Assembly (NCBI GenBank): GCA_964419335.1
Contig: CAYQOX010000051.1
Location: 1 to 28,531, forward strand
Length of the DNA: 28,531 bases
DNA from: CAYQOX01 sp964419335
GTDB lineage: Bacteria > Hinthialibacterota > Hinthialibacteria > Hinthialibacterales > Hinthialibacteraceae
Direction of reading: 5' to 3'
The position numbers and the translations under genes are program-made. Shown here in pieces: positions 7,871-15,741 of this stretch. Position 1 is the first letter of the stretch. The number at the start of each line of letters is the position of its first letter. The notes below the pieces were generated by a model that saw nothing but the letters and a program-made list of their open reading frames with translations, made no database searches and had not been told where the DNA came from.

Positions 7871-7951
7871 ATTTTTGTGGACGGGCTTCCCAAGGATCGC
7901 TTAATGAAAGCGGTGGTCCGTAACACAAATCGAGCCGAAATTGTATATGTA

Positions 7952-8035
7952 GCCGGAGTGGTGGAACTGGTAGACGCGCCAGATTCAAAATCTGGTTTCC
8001 TTCGGGAAGTGAGGGTTCGAGTCCCTCCTCCGGCA
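7952..8035 (+). tRNA. tRNA-Leu (anticodon CAA)
   Basis: Complete class II tRNA of 84 bases. The acceptor stem GCCGGAG pairs with CTCCGGC, followed by discriminator A at 8035. The anticodon stem CCAGA/TCTGG encloses loop TTCAAAA, with anticodon CAA at 7986-7988, decoding UUG. A long variable arm (TTTCCTTCGGGAAGT) is typical of Leu. The T-arm GAGGG-TTCGAGT-CCCTC is perfect. CCA is not encoded; a T6 run follows at once. Confidence 0.96.
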
Positions 8036-8200
8036 TTTTTTCCCCTATTTAAAGATTTTTTCCCTTCCAACGAACAAATCTTCCCACGATCCAGATAGTT
8101 ACGTTTTTTCGCTGAATCGCTTTGGGGATTTATCCATTTATAGTGGAGATAGCCGGCTCATGGTTTAGGCAAGCGGGGCTAGGGGGCTCTTCTATGCTCG

Positions 8201-8229
8201 TTGACGTCACCGAAGAATTCATAAATAAT
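8201..8229 (+). promoter_or_regulatory. Sigma70-type promoter of the DUF1080/FG-GAP gene
   Basis: TTGACG at 8201-8206 and AATAAT at 8224-8229 are separated by exactly 17 bases, each with five of six consensus bases. The predicted start near 8236 leaves a leader of about 30 bases before the GTG at 8267, just enough for the strong AGGAGG at 8255-8260. Confidence 0.6.
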
Positions 8230-8266
8230 TGAAGTATCCAATTTCATCAACAAGAGGAGGAGAAAA

Positions 8267-10000
8267 GTGAAACGAACTTTGGGGTGGATTTTTTCATTTA
8301 TTTTAGGATTAGGACTTTTCATGGTGGAGGCGGGGCAAGCCCAGTTTCCTGACGATGCAGGCTATACGCCCATTTTTAATGGACGTGATTTGGAAGGATG
8401 GGAGATCCAATGGCCTGGTATTTGGGAGGTAGAAAAAGGGATTTTAGTGGGAAAACAGGATCCTGAAACAGGTGGGGATTCTTGGCTATTCACGAGCGAG
8501 GCGTGGGATGATTTTTCTCTCTATTTTGAATTTCGGATGACGCCTGAATGCAACAGTGGGGTAGGGATTCGGATGCCCAAGGGAGTCGAAGGTCGTCCCT
8601 CACAGCATGGCTATGAAATCCAAATAAGCGATATCGACGAACAATACCCCACCGGGAGTGTATTTCGTCATGTTTCTGCCAGTGAAGATTTGCACAAAGA
8701 AGGCTGGAACCAAATGTATATCGTGTGTGTAGAAGATCATGTTGTTGTTTATCTCAATCAGCAGAAAATAGTGGATGCACGCGATTTGGATAACTCACTC
8801 GCAGGACGGATTGGTTTGCAGGTCCATGGCGGCGAACAATTTGCGGATCAGGTGGTGCGATTTCGTAATATCAAAATAAAGGACTTAAAACCTCAGTATG
8901 AGGCAGAACCTTCTCCATTGAAATTCAAAGTACATCAAATCGATGATGAAATTAGTGAAGGTTGTAGTATCGTTGATGTGAACCGCGATGGAAAGTTGGA
9001 CATTACCTGTGGTCCTAAATGGTACGAAGCCCCCGATTGGGAGGCACATCAACTACGGGAAGTGATCATAAGCGGAGAGTATATGAACAATTATGGTGAA
9101 ATTTCGATGGATGTGAACCGTGATGGTTGGCCGGATGTGATTTCGGGAGGCTGGTTTATCCCAAAACTCGCGTGGTATGAAAATCCCGGTGAATTCAAAG
9201 ACGAGGAGTTATGGAAGGAGCATGTAATCGCTGATGATCTCCATGGAACAGAGGGGATCTATCCCGCTGATGTGGATCGGGATGGGCGTACGGATATTCT
9301 TATAAACTTTTATAATATGAACCAGCCCGTTACCTATTTTAAATATGTTGGAACCGAGGAGAGTGACAGTGGTTTCGAAAGGCAAATAATTGGCACTCAT
9401 GGTCGAGGACATGGTATGGGATTTGGTGACTTAAATAACGATGGCCGTGGTGATATTCTCACCCCAAGCGGTTGGTACGAAGCCCCGGTCAATCCCGATA
9501 GCGAAGAGTGGACATGGCATGGTAATTTTCAGGCTCCACATAGTGGGATTCCCATCGTGGTGGATGATTTTAATGAGGATGGAATGCCCGATATCATTTG
9601 GGGAGAAGCGCATGATTTTGGTCTCTATTGGCTTGAACAAACGCGAGATAGTGCGGGTCGCCAAGCCTGGATCAAGCATTTGATCGATGATACCTTTTCG
9701 CAAGTCCATTGTCCCATTTTGGCCGACCTTGACCAGGACGGAACCCAGGATTTAATTGCCGGCAAGCGTTATCGCGGACATAATGGAAGCGATCCCGGTG
9801 CGATGGAGCCGCTTTGCATCTTTTGGTATCGGATTGAGAAGGGGCCGGATCCTAAGTTTACCAAGCATATTATTTCCTATGATGAGAACATCGGAGTAGG
9901 AATGAATACACAAGTGGTTGATTTGGATGATGATGGGGATTTGGACTTGGTCGCTCCCGGGAAGACAGGATTGTATTTTATCGAGAACGTTACTCCATAA
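8267..10000 (+). CDS. Secreted DUF1080 (3-keto-disaccharide hydrolase fold) protein with FG-GAP/VCBS repeats
   Basis: Exported protein of 577 residues. The signal peptide (1 to about 25, ending AGQAQ) is followed by a DUF1080 domain (about 33-207) with the typical opening YTPIFNGRDLEGWE and the segment ECNSGVGIRMP. DUF1080 is a lamin-G-like fold, and some members cleave 3-keto-glycosides. The rest (about 225-575) carries seven Asp-rich repeats of FG-GAP/VCBS type, for example DVNRDGKLD, DVNRDGWPD, DVDRDGRTD, DLNNDGRGD, DFNEDGMPD, DLDQDGTQD and DLDDDGDLD, probably a seven-bladed Ca-binding propeller. The GTG start is fixed by AGGAGG six bases upstream. The gene appears monocistronic with its own promoter. 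Activity and substrate are inference. Confidence 0.88.
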   Translation: MKRTLGWIFSFILGLGLFMVEAGQAQFPDDAGYTPIFNGRDLEGWEIQWPGIWEVEKGILVGKQDPETGGDSWLFTSEAWDDFSLYFEFRMTPECNSGVGIRMPKGVEGRPSQHGYEIQISDIDEQYPTGSVFRHVSASEDLHKEGWNQMYIVCVEDHVVVYLNQQKIVDARDLDNSLAGRIGLQVHGGEQFADQVVRFRNIKIKDLKPQYEAEPSPLKFKVHQIDDEISEGCSIVDVNRDGKLDITCGPKWYEAPDWEAHQLREVIISGEYMNNYGEISMDVNRDGWPDVISGGWFIPKLAWYENPGEFKDEELWKEHVIADDLHGTEGIYPADVDRDGRTDILINFYNMNQPVTYFKYVGTEESDSGFERQIIGTHGRGHGMGFGDLNNDGRGDILTPSGWYEAPVNPDSEEWTWHGNFQAPHSGIPIVVDDFNEDGMPDIIWGEAHDFGLYWLEQTRDSAGRQAWIKHLIDDTFSQVHCPILADLDQDGTQDLIAGKRYRGHNGSDPGAMEPLCIFWYRIEKGPDPKFTKHIISYDENIGVGMNTQVVDLDDDGDLDLVAPGKTGLYFIENVTP

Positions 10001-10005
10001 CTTTT

Positions 10006-10716
10006 TCATTCTTCAGGCTTTTTAATCGTAAAACCCGAGGGGAGCACGGTGATGATATACCGGCTTCCCTCTTCCGCATTATGGGTTATGGAAGAACCAT
10101 AGGTCATGTCGATAATTGGAATTGTATCTCCCCATTTCATCATCCAGCGCCACCAAGCTTCGTCGCTTTGATTGATTAAGGAATAGTAGGTGCGTTTCCC
10201 TAGACGTTCGTCTTGTTTCTCCTGCTCGAAACTATAGTAATCACCCTGAATGCGGGTGAGTTGATAGAGGGGTTGGAAGCCCAGAAAACTTAGGGTGGGA
10301 TGAAAGCGAACGATATTCCCGCGTACGGTCCATAAATCACCACGGATGTAATATTCGCTTTCTAAGGGAGTTTCGTTATTAAGGGGCTCGCCCAATTCAC
10401 TGATTTTGACGATATATCCATCATCGTTGGGGTCTGCATGAACTGTGATTTCAGCGATGGGTTTTCCGACAGCGAAGGCGCGGTATGTTTGTAAAATCAG
10501 CCCAAAATTGATAAAGACCAAGCCAGAGAGAAAAAGAAGCAGTCCACACATGAAAAAAGAACTATCCCGTAAAAACCTCCCTTTTCGCTTTCGGTTACCG
10601 GTGACGGGGTGACGCCGGAATCGGAGGATAGAGTTCCGCAAAAACAGGAAGCATAGCACCAGGGCAAGAAGTTCTAAGGTAATTGCGAAACCGTATATCG
10701 AGGTAAGGAGATCCAT
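10006..10716 (-). CDS. Uncharacterised membrane-anchored protein
   Basis: Protein of about 236 residues that I cannot assign to a characterised family. It has two N-terminal hydrophobic helices (about 4-24 and 52-73) separated by a very basic loop (RFRRHPVTGNRKRKGR). A soluble domain of about 150 residues follows, with conserved-looking features YYIRGDLWTVRGNIVRFHP, LGFQPLYQLTRIQGDYYS, YGSS and a final VLPSGFTIKKP. Similar proteins are, as I recall, sometimes labelled multidrug efflux proteins without support. The ATG at 10716 is preferred; the frame extends three codons back to a GTG at 10725. Neither start has a clear ribosome site. It converges on the DUF1080 gene, with only five bases between the stops. 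Confidence 0.7.
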   Translation of the reverse strand: MDLLTSIYGFAITLELLALVLCFLFLRNSILRFRRHPVTGNRKRKGRFLRDSSFFMCGLLLFLSGLVFINFGLILQTYRAFAVGKPIAEITVHADPNDDGYIVKISELGEPLNNETPLESEYYIRGDLWTVRGNIVRFHPTLSFLGFQPLYQLTRIQGDYYSFEQEKQDERLGKRTYYSLINQSDEAWWRWMMKWGDTIPIIDMTYGSSITHNAEEGSRYIITVLPSGFTIKKPEE

Positions 10717-10786
10717 GCGTATCACGTTTCTGGGCTTTGAATTTCCGTAAATTTTATAGCGTAGTTATACAGATCATTGTTATTTA

Positions 10787-10814
10787 TTGGAATAAGACTT
10801 TTCGATATTATAAT
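10787..10814 (+). promoter_or_regulatory. Sigma70-type promoter candidate, distal, upstream of mreB
   Basis: TTGGAA at 10787-10792 and a perfect TATAAT at 10809-10814, spacer 16 bases. The predicted start near 10821 would give a leader of almost 500 bases for mreB, or a separate small RNA. Confidence 0.5.
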
Positions 10815-10895
10815 GCGTAAAAAGGGAAATGGGGGTAAGATTGCGCTGAAAGATTGCTTGTATTTTCTTACTATTAAAAGATCCTCATTATTTTG

Positions 10896-10925
10896 TTGAT
10901 TGTTTATGTAAATATATATTATAAT
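10896..10925 (+). promoter_or_regulatory. Sigma70-type promoter candidate, middle, upstream of mreB
   Basis: TTGATT at 10896-10901 and a perfect TATAAT at 10920-10925, spacer 18 bases, in a very AT-rich stretch. The local AT content raises the chance of a random match. Confidence 0.4.
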
Positions 10926-11068
10926 TTGTTCTGTTTTGAGAGGGTGAAGGAGTTGTAATTTCTTGATTTTTCTTATTGAGAAGGGCTTTTTTTCTTGAGC
11001 AGACGGAGACACAATAGGCTAGAAAAAATGAAATTGGTTGATGACTTTGCATGGAATTGGTTTTTGGC

Positions 11069-11097
11069 TTATGTTCTATTGAAAATCGTTGTATAGT
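11069..11097 (+). promoter_or_regulatory. Weak sigma70-type promoter candidate, proximal, upstream of mreB
   Basis: TATAGT at 11092-11097 with a poor -35 match, TTATGT at 11069-11074, spacer 17 bases. The predicted start near 11104 lies about 24 bases before the tiny leader ORF at 11128. Confidence 0.3.
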
Positions 11098-11127
11098 ACA
11101 GGAAGTGTTTTTTTGAGGTATACCCAA

Positions 11128-11160
11128 ATGGAGGCTGGAGAGACCTTCAGGGTAAAATAA
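11128..11160 (+). CDS. Possible 10-residue leader peptide upstream of mreB
   Basis: ATG at 11128 opens the reading MEAGETFRVK followed by TAA. GAGG at 11115-11118 lies nine bases before the ATG, a good ribosome-site geometry. It ends about 155 bases before mreB. Such a short ORF can easily occur by chance; the only support is the ribosome site and its place in a long leader. Confidence 0.25.
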   Translation: MEAGETFRVK

Positions 11161-11314
11161 TGTAAAAAATGAGACAGATCCCTTTTAAAGGAAGAAGACT
11201 CCTTGTCTATGTTTGAGATAAGGTCGATCATTTCAGATACCAATATAGCTTATCAAACGTTATAAATGGTGTTCATTCTTCCATCTCTCTGTGGGATGAT
11301 TTGGAGTATAGCCA

Positions 11315-12352
11315 ATGCTATTTTCTCGAGTTAAAGGTTTTTTTTCCCGTGATCTTGGAATTGATCTTGGTACGGCGAATACGCTAGTTTATGTTAAAGG
11401 TCAAGGGATTGTGTTATGTGAACCTTCGGTTGTTGCCATTGTTAAAGGAACCAATCAAGTTTTGGCAGTGGGCAGCGAAGCTAAAAACATGCTGGGAAGA
11501 ACTCCCGGCAATATTGTTGCAATTCGCCCCATGAAAGACGGGGTTATAGCCGATTTTGAAGTAACAGAAGCTATGCTGCGTTATTTCATCAACAAGGTTC
11601 ATAATCGCACGCGCATGGTGAATCCCCGAATTATGATCTGTGTCCCCTCGGGGATTACCAGTGTTGAACGCCGGGCGGTTAAAGATTCTGCGATTAGTGC
11701 CGGTTCTCGCGAAGTGATGTTGATCGAGGAGCCCATGGCGGCATCGATTGGTGCTGGTTTGCCGGTGGCAGAAGCCTCGGGAAATATGATTGTCGATATC
11801 GGCGGAGGGACTACCGAAGTTGCGGTAATTTCTCTTTCCGGCTTGGTGGTTTCCCGTTCCATGCGGGTTGCAGGGGACGAATTAGACGATGCGATTATTT
11901 CTCATATCAAAAAGAATTATAATTTGATGATTGGGGAACGCACGGCAGAAATGATCAAGATCGGGATTGGTTCTGCCAAAAAGGTTGGTGAGGAACAGAG
12001 TATCGACATTAAAGGGCGTGATTTAATCAACGGGCTTCCCAAAACCGTACGAATTACCTCAGAAGAAATACGAGATTGCTTGCAAGAACCCATCAGCGCG
12101 ATTGTGGATATTGTTAAAATCGCGTTGGAAGAAACTCCCCCAGAACTCGCAGCGGATATCATGGAACGTGGTATAATGTTAGCCGGAGGTGGTTCCCTTC
12201 TTCGCGGGTTGGACACCTTAATCGCCGACGAAACCGGTTTACCGGTGCACGTCGCCGATGATCCTCTCACCTGTGTGGTTATGGGTACAGGAAAAGCCTT
12301 GGATGAAATGGATCGTTTGCGTTCTGTGATTCAAACCACAGAAAATATCTGA
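11315..12352 (+). CDS. mreB: Rod shape-determining protein MreB
   Basis: Bacterial actin homologue of 345 residues, the normal MreB length. It forms membrane-bound filaments that organise lateral-wall synthesis. Visible ATPase motifs are phosphate-1 DLGTANT (residues 17-23), phosphate-2 DIGGGTT (161-167) and the adenosine motif AGGGSLLRG (290-298). The N-terminal MLFSRVKGFF is a probable membrane-binding amphipathic helix. The start is supported by GGAG at 11303-11306, eight bases before the ATG. It heads the cluster mreB-mreC-mreD-mrdA-rodA; a 125-base gap separates it from mreC. The long upstream region carries several promoter candidates. Confidence 0.97.
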   Translation: MLFSRVKGFFSRDLGIDLGTANTLVYVKGQGIVLCEPSVVAIVKGTNQVLAVGSEAKNMLGRTPGNIVAIRPMKDGVIADFEVTEAMLRYFINKVHNRTRMVNPRIMICVPSGITSVERRAVKDSAISAGSREVMLIEEPMAASIGAGLPVAEASGNMIVDIGGGTTEVAVISLSGLVVSRSMRVAGDELDDAIISHIKKNYNLMIGERTAEMIKIGIGSAKKVGEEQSIDIKGRDLINGLPKTVRITSEEIRDCLQEPISAIVDIVKIALEETPPELAADIMERGIMLAGGGSLLRGLDTLIADETGLPVHVADDPLTCVVMGTGKALDEMDRLRSVIQTTENI

Positions 12353-12477
12353 TGGAGTTCCTCGATTTCATTGATTCATTGTGGCATGGAGTACGCTGGC
12401 AGGCCATATCGTTTACCATAACCCAAAGGCGAATCGGCAGGGGTGATGGTGAAATCGAGTGAAACGGAGTTGATATT

Positions 12478-13368
12478 GTGTTTTATTCCGATCCTCGTCC
12501 CGCCTTCAAACGTAAAAAAAGATCAAACTGGGTGAGCCCGAAAACATTGGGCTTCTTTTTCATTCTTTTATCTCTCCTCTGCATGATGATGTTTGCAATG
12601 GATGAGGAAGGTGTCAATTCCTCTCCCTTTCTTCGTTTTCTTTATACTCCAGCAGCAATTCTTCATGGTGGAAAGAATTATGTGCAAAACACTTTTCACG
12701 ATTTCATGGAAAATTTCCATGCGAAGAAAGAATTGGATGCTCTTCAGGAAGAGATGAAGCAAATGCGTCTGGAGTTGGTTGAGTTACGTTATAAACTCCG
12801 GAACTATGAAGCCTATCGAAAAGCCTTATTATTTACTCCCGAGGAGGAATTCCCCGCCATTGTGGCGATTGTCGTCGGTTATCAGGAACGGATGAATCGC
12901 AGTTTGGTCATCAATCGGGGAAAGAAACATGGTGTAAGTGTCAACATGCCTGTTTATACGGATAAAGGGTTGATTGGCCGCACGATCCTTCTCTCTGAGC
13001 ATTTTTCTAAGGTACAACCCATTACTGATGCTGGAAGTGCGGTTGGGGTGTTTGTCGAAGGGACCCCTTATAAAGGGATTTTGCGCGGAACCGAAGACAA
13101 CGACACCATGTTATTGACGGATTTGCATTTAGATTTTACCGGCGATGTGGTTCGAAAACCACAAGCGGGCATGGCGGTTTTTACCTTAGGGAAGGGGCCC
13201 GTATTTCCCATGAAAATGCTGGCCGGCTATGTTACCGATGCGACGACTGAGGAGGATGAGGTGGTTGTCGAGCCCGCGGTGGATATAGAATCAGTGGATT
13301 CGGTCTTGGTGATGACTTCCACTCGCTTGAAGAAAGAAATGCTTTCGCTCTTATCGGAAGAAGAATAA
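12478..13368 (+). CDS. mreC: Rod shape-determining protein MreC
   Basis: Bitopic periplasmic scaffold of the elongasome, 296 residues. A basic cytoplasmic tail (KRKKR at 12-15) precedes one transmembrane helix (about 22-41), a coiled coil (about 80-115) and the double beta-barrel MreC domain, with characteristic segments SLVINRGKKHGVSVNMPVYT, GLIGRTI and VTDAGSAVGV-like ITDAGSAVGVF. The GTG start is chosen because GGAG lies eight bases upstream (12466-12469). The stop codon shares its last base with the mreD ATG, so translation is probably coupled. Confidence 0.94.
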   Translation: MFYSDPRPAFKRKKRSNWVSPKTLGFFFILLSLLCMMMFAMDEEGVNSSPFLRFLYTPAAILHGGKNYVQNTFHDFMENFHAKKELDALQEEMKQMRLELVELRYKLRNYEAYRKALLFTPEEEFPAIVAIVVGYQERMNRSLVINRGKKHGVSVNMPVYTDKGLIGRTILLSEHFSKVQPITDAGSAVGVFVEGTPYKGILRGTEDNDTMLLTDLHLDFTGDVVRKPQAGMAVFTLGKGPVFPMKMLAGYVTDATTEEDEVVVEPAVDIESVDSVLVMTSTRLKKEMLSLLSEEE

Positions 13369-13868
13369 TGCGAATTTGGCCTCGATTTCTCTTTGTTTAC
13401 TTTTTGGATCTTCTCATCCGTATTTTATTTGGGTTGGGTCCTTGGAATCCAGATTTGTTTTTACTTTTTCTTATTTATGCGACGTATACCTGTCCCCTGG
13501 GAGAGGCTTTTTTTCTTGCGTTTTTAGGGGGGATTCTTTGGGATGGCGCCTTTCTTGATTTTATAGGCATGCATTCATGTTTGTTTGTATGTGCCGCTAT
13601 GATTACATCGAAACTACGACCCCTTTTATGGCCCCAATATGCCATATCCCGTTTGATATTAGGAGTTTTTCTCTCCGCGGTGGTGCGTTTTGGGGAGACT
13701 ATTTTTTGGCTTTCTTATTTAGATTATGAGATCCCTTTTGCTTCCCCTCAGCAATATATACTAGCGGGAGCGGTGGTGACAGGTCTTTGTTTCATGTTTT
13801 ATCCATGGCAATCACGGCCTATTCATTTATCACGAAGATCACCGCAAACCCTGTTCGCAGAGAGATAG
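13368..13868 (+). CDS. mreD: Rod shape-determining protein MreD-like membrane protein
   Basis: Polytopic inner-membrane protein of 166 residues with about five hydrophobic helices, the normal MreD size. Sequence conservation in MreD is low, so the call rests on size, hydrophobicity, segments such as GEAFFLAFLGGILWDGAF (similar to the G-x-x-x-G-L/I-x-x-D region of MreD) and above all position between mreC and mrdA. The ATG overlaps the mreC stop by one base (TAATG), implying translational coupling. Its partner is MreC in the elongasome. Confidence 0.85.
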   Translation: MRIWPRFLFVYFLDLLIRILFGLGPWNPDLFLLFLIYATYTCPLGEAFFLAFLGGILWDGAFLDFIGMHSCLFVCAAMITSKLRPLLWPQYAISRLILGVFLSAVVRFGETIFWLSYLDYEIPFASPQQYILAGAVVTGLCFMFYPWQSRPIHLSRRSPQTLFAER

Positions 13869-13872
13869 TTTT

Positions 13873-15741
13873 ATGATGCAAAATCAGGCTACCCAAGTAA
13901 GTAAATCGCAGCGGATCGATCGCCGGTTACATATATTTCTTACTCTCAGTTTGGCTATTTTTTCCATTTTTGTTTTTCGATTGTGGAGTTTGCAAATTTA
14001 TCAGCAAGAACAGTTTGAGTTACTGGCCAAGAATAATTCTATCCGTCAAGTTATTGTTCCGAGTCAACGTGGAAAGATTCTCGACCGTAATGGGAAGGTT
14101 TTAGCCGAGGATGTGAATTATTGGGATGTATGGGTCCCTATTAGCAATTGGCGGCGGACAATAACAGATGAAGTGAGTCAAACCTTGCAACTGCTTTCTG
14201 AAATATTGGATGAACCGTATGCTACCCTCGAGCGTCGTTATAAAACCGGTCGCCGCGATGAAAATTATAAACATGAACGCATCCTCATCAAAGAAAGAAT
14301 TCCTTTTGACCAGTATCGAGAAATCGAAGAGCGGCGGATCGAATTTCCGAAGGAAGCCATGGTTTTTACCCAGGAGATGCCCACGCGGCACTATCGCTAT
14401 GGTTCGAGTGCAGCTCATGTATTGGGGCATACCGGTCAAATTACTGCGGAGGAATTGAAAAAAGAACGTTATGCGAATTACAGCCGCAGGGATCGAGTCG
14501 GCAAAACCGGGATTGAATATCAGTACGAGAAGTATCTCCGCGGAGAGGATGGGGTTCGTGAAATTTTTGTGGATACGCATGAGATTCAGCGCGGAATCGC
14601 GCGTGAAGTTAAGAAAACAGTGAGTGGGAACAATGTTCGATTAAATATCGATATGGAACTGCAGCAAGCAGCGGAATCTATACTGGGGGCGTCAAAAGGG
14701 GCGATTATTGTTTCCGATCCTCAAAATTCTATTTTGGCTTTGGTTTCCAGCCCTCGGTTTGATCCGAATCGTTATCGAGAGGATTTCGACAAAAATCTTC
14801 TTGCTCCTGATAATCCACTTTATCATCGCGCGATTGCTACCGGGCATCCACCCGGATCGGTTTTTAAAATCTTCGAAGTTTTTGGTTTTTTGGAAAATTT
14901 AGGAATCGATCCTTCCCATCAAGTATTTTGTTCCGGTCGCTTTTATTTACCGGGAGTGCGCCGCCCTTGGCGGTGTCATAAACGTTCGGGACATGGGGAT
15001 ATGGATTTAATCCAAGCGATTAGTAAATCATGCGATGTGTATTTTTATGAGATGGGAAAACGTTTAGGTCTTGAGCGAATTTCCACGACCGCTGTTGATT
15101 TTGGCCTCAATAAGAGGACCGGTATTGATCTCCCTTCAGAAAAATATTATCCCTTCCCATCCCGGGCTACGCACCCTGATTGGACCAAGGGCAAGACCAT
15201 TAATCTCTCGATTGGCCAGGGAGAGATGAGATCTACGCCGATTCAAATCAATACCGCTCTGGCCGCGATAGTGAATAATGGGACACTTTATCAACCTTTG
15301 GTTGGACGAGAAATCATTTTTCAAGACGGAAATAAACAATCCATCCAACCTGAGATCACCGGAACGATTTCTGCTGCCTCAGAAACGTTCGCGATCGTGA
15401 AAAAAGGGATGTGGGAAGTGTGTAATGATGTGATTGGGGGAACCGGTCGGCGGGTGTATGATCAGGATCCCGATAATCCCTGGCGGTATGCGATGAATGA
15501 GGATTTTGTCATAGCGGGGAAAACAGGCACAGCCCAATCAGGTAAAATCATTGTAGATGGAGAATTGGTGGATAAAGAGCCTCACGCATGGTTTGTTTGT
15601 TATGGTCCCTATGAAAATCCTGAAATCGTCATAACAATTTTAGTAGAGTTTAGCGGTCATGGAGGTGAGGTGGCGGCTCCCATGGCGAAAAAACTTATCG
15701 AGGTCTACCGCAATCGTGATAAACTCAAGGATCTTGTTTAA
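13873..15741 (+). CDS. mrdA: Penicillin-binding protein 2 (elongasome transpeptidase)
   Basis: Class B PBP of 622 residues, cross-linking lateral-wall peptidoglycan with RodA. One N-terminal transmembrane anchor (about 20-40) precedes the pedestal domain (SQRGKILDRNGKVLAED, HVLGHTGQI, GKTGIEYQYEKYLRGEDG). The transpeptidase domain has the active-site SxxK at S329-K332 (PPGSVFK), the second motif SCD at 386-388 as usual for PBP2, and KTG at 550-552 (AGKTGTAQSG). Two ATGs are adjacent (13873 and 13876); either may be used. It starts four bases after mreD and overlaps rodA, so it is within one operon. Confidence 0.95.
   Translation: MMQNQATQVSKSQRIDRRLHIFLTLSLAIFSIFVFRLWSLQIYQQEQFELLAKNNSIRQVIVPSQRGKILDRNGKVLAEDVNYWDVWVPISNWRRTITDEVSQTLQLLSEILDEPYATLERRYKTGRRDENYKHERILIKERIPFDQYREIEERRIEFPKEAMVFTQEMPTRHYRYGSSAAHVLGHTGQITAEELKKERYANYSRRDRVGKTGIEYQYEKYLRGEDGVREIFVDTHEIQRGIAREVKKTVSGNNVRLNIDMELQQAAESILGASKGAIIVSDPQNSILALVSSPRFDPNRYREDFDKNLLAPDNPLYHRAIATGHPPGSVFKIFEVFGFLENLGIDPSHQVFCSGRFYLPGVRRPWRCHKRSGHGDMDLIQAISKSCDVYFYEMGKRLGLERISTTAVDFGLNKRTGIDLPSEKYYPFPSRATHPDWTKGKTINLSIGQGEMRSTPIQINTALAAIVNNGTLYQPLVGREIIFQDGNKQSIQPEITGTISAASETFAIVKKGMWEVCNDVIGGTGRRVYDQDPDNPWRYAMNEDFVIAGKTGTAQSGKIIVDGELVDKEPHAWFVCYGPYENPEIVITILVEFSGHGGEVAAPMAKKLIEVYRNRDKLKDLV

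Larger units (their letters stand above)
10717..11314. other. AT-rich intergenic region upstream of mreB
   Basis: About 600 bases without a convincing protein gene longer than ten codons, and distinctly more AT-rich than the flanking genes. It contains at least two good sigma70-type promoter candidates towards mreB (10787-10814 and 10896-10925), a weaker one at 11069-11097, and a tiny ORF with a ribosome site at 11128-11160. A 96-codon minus-strand frame across it looks spurious. The size suggests a long mreB leader or an unannotated small RNA. Confidence 0.6.

Noticed and set aside
7824..8098. Open frames on both strands across the tRNA-Leu gene
   Set aside because: They are shadows of the tRNA; the encoded strings are the familiar spurious peptides produced by translating tRNA genes.
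10722..11012. 96-codon minus-strand frame overlapping the start of the two-helix membrane protein gene by a few bases
   Set aside because: The overlap looks operon-like, but the product is an Ile/Asn/Lys-rich string typical of AT-rich noncoding DNA, it lacks a ribosome site, and it covers the plus-strand promoter candidates of mreB.
15028..15036. PBP2 second motif reads SCD instead of SxN
   Set aside because: SCD-type residues followed by VYFY are usual in PBP2 enzymes, so this is not a defect.
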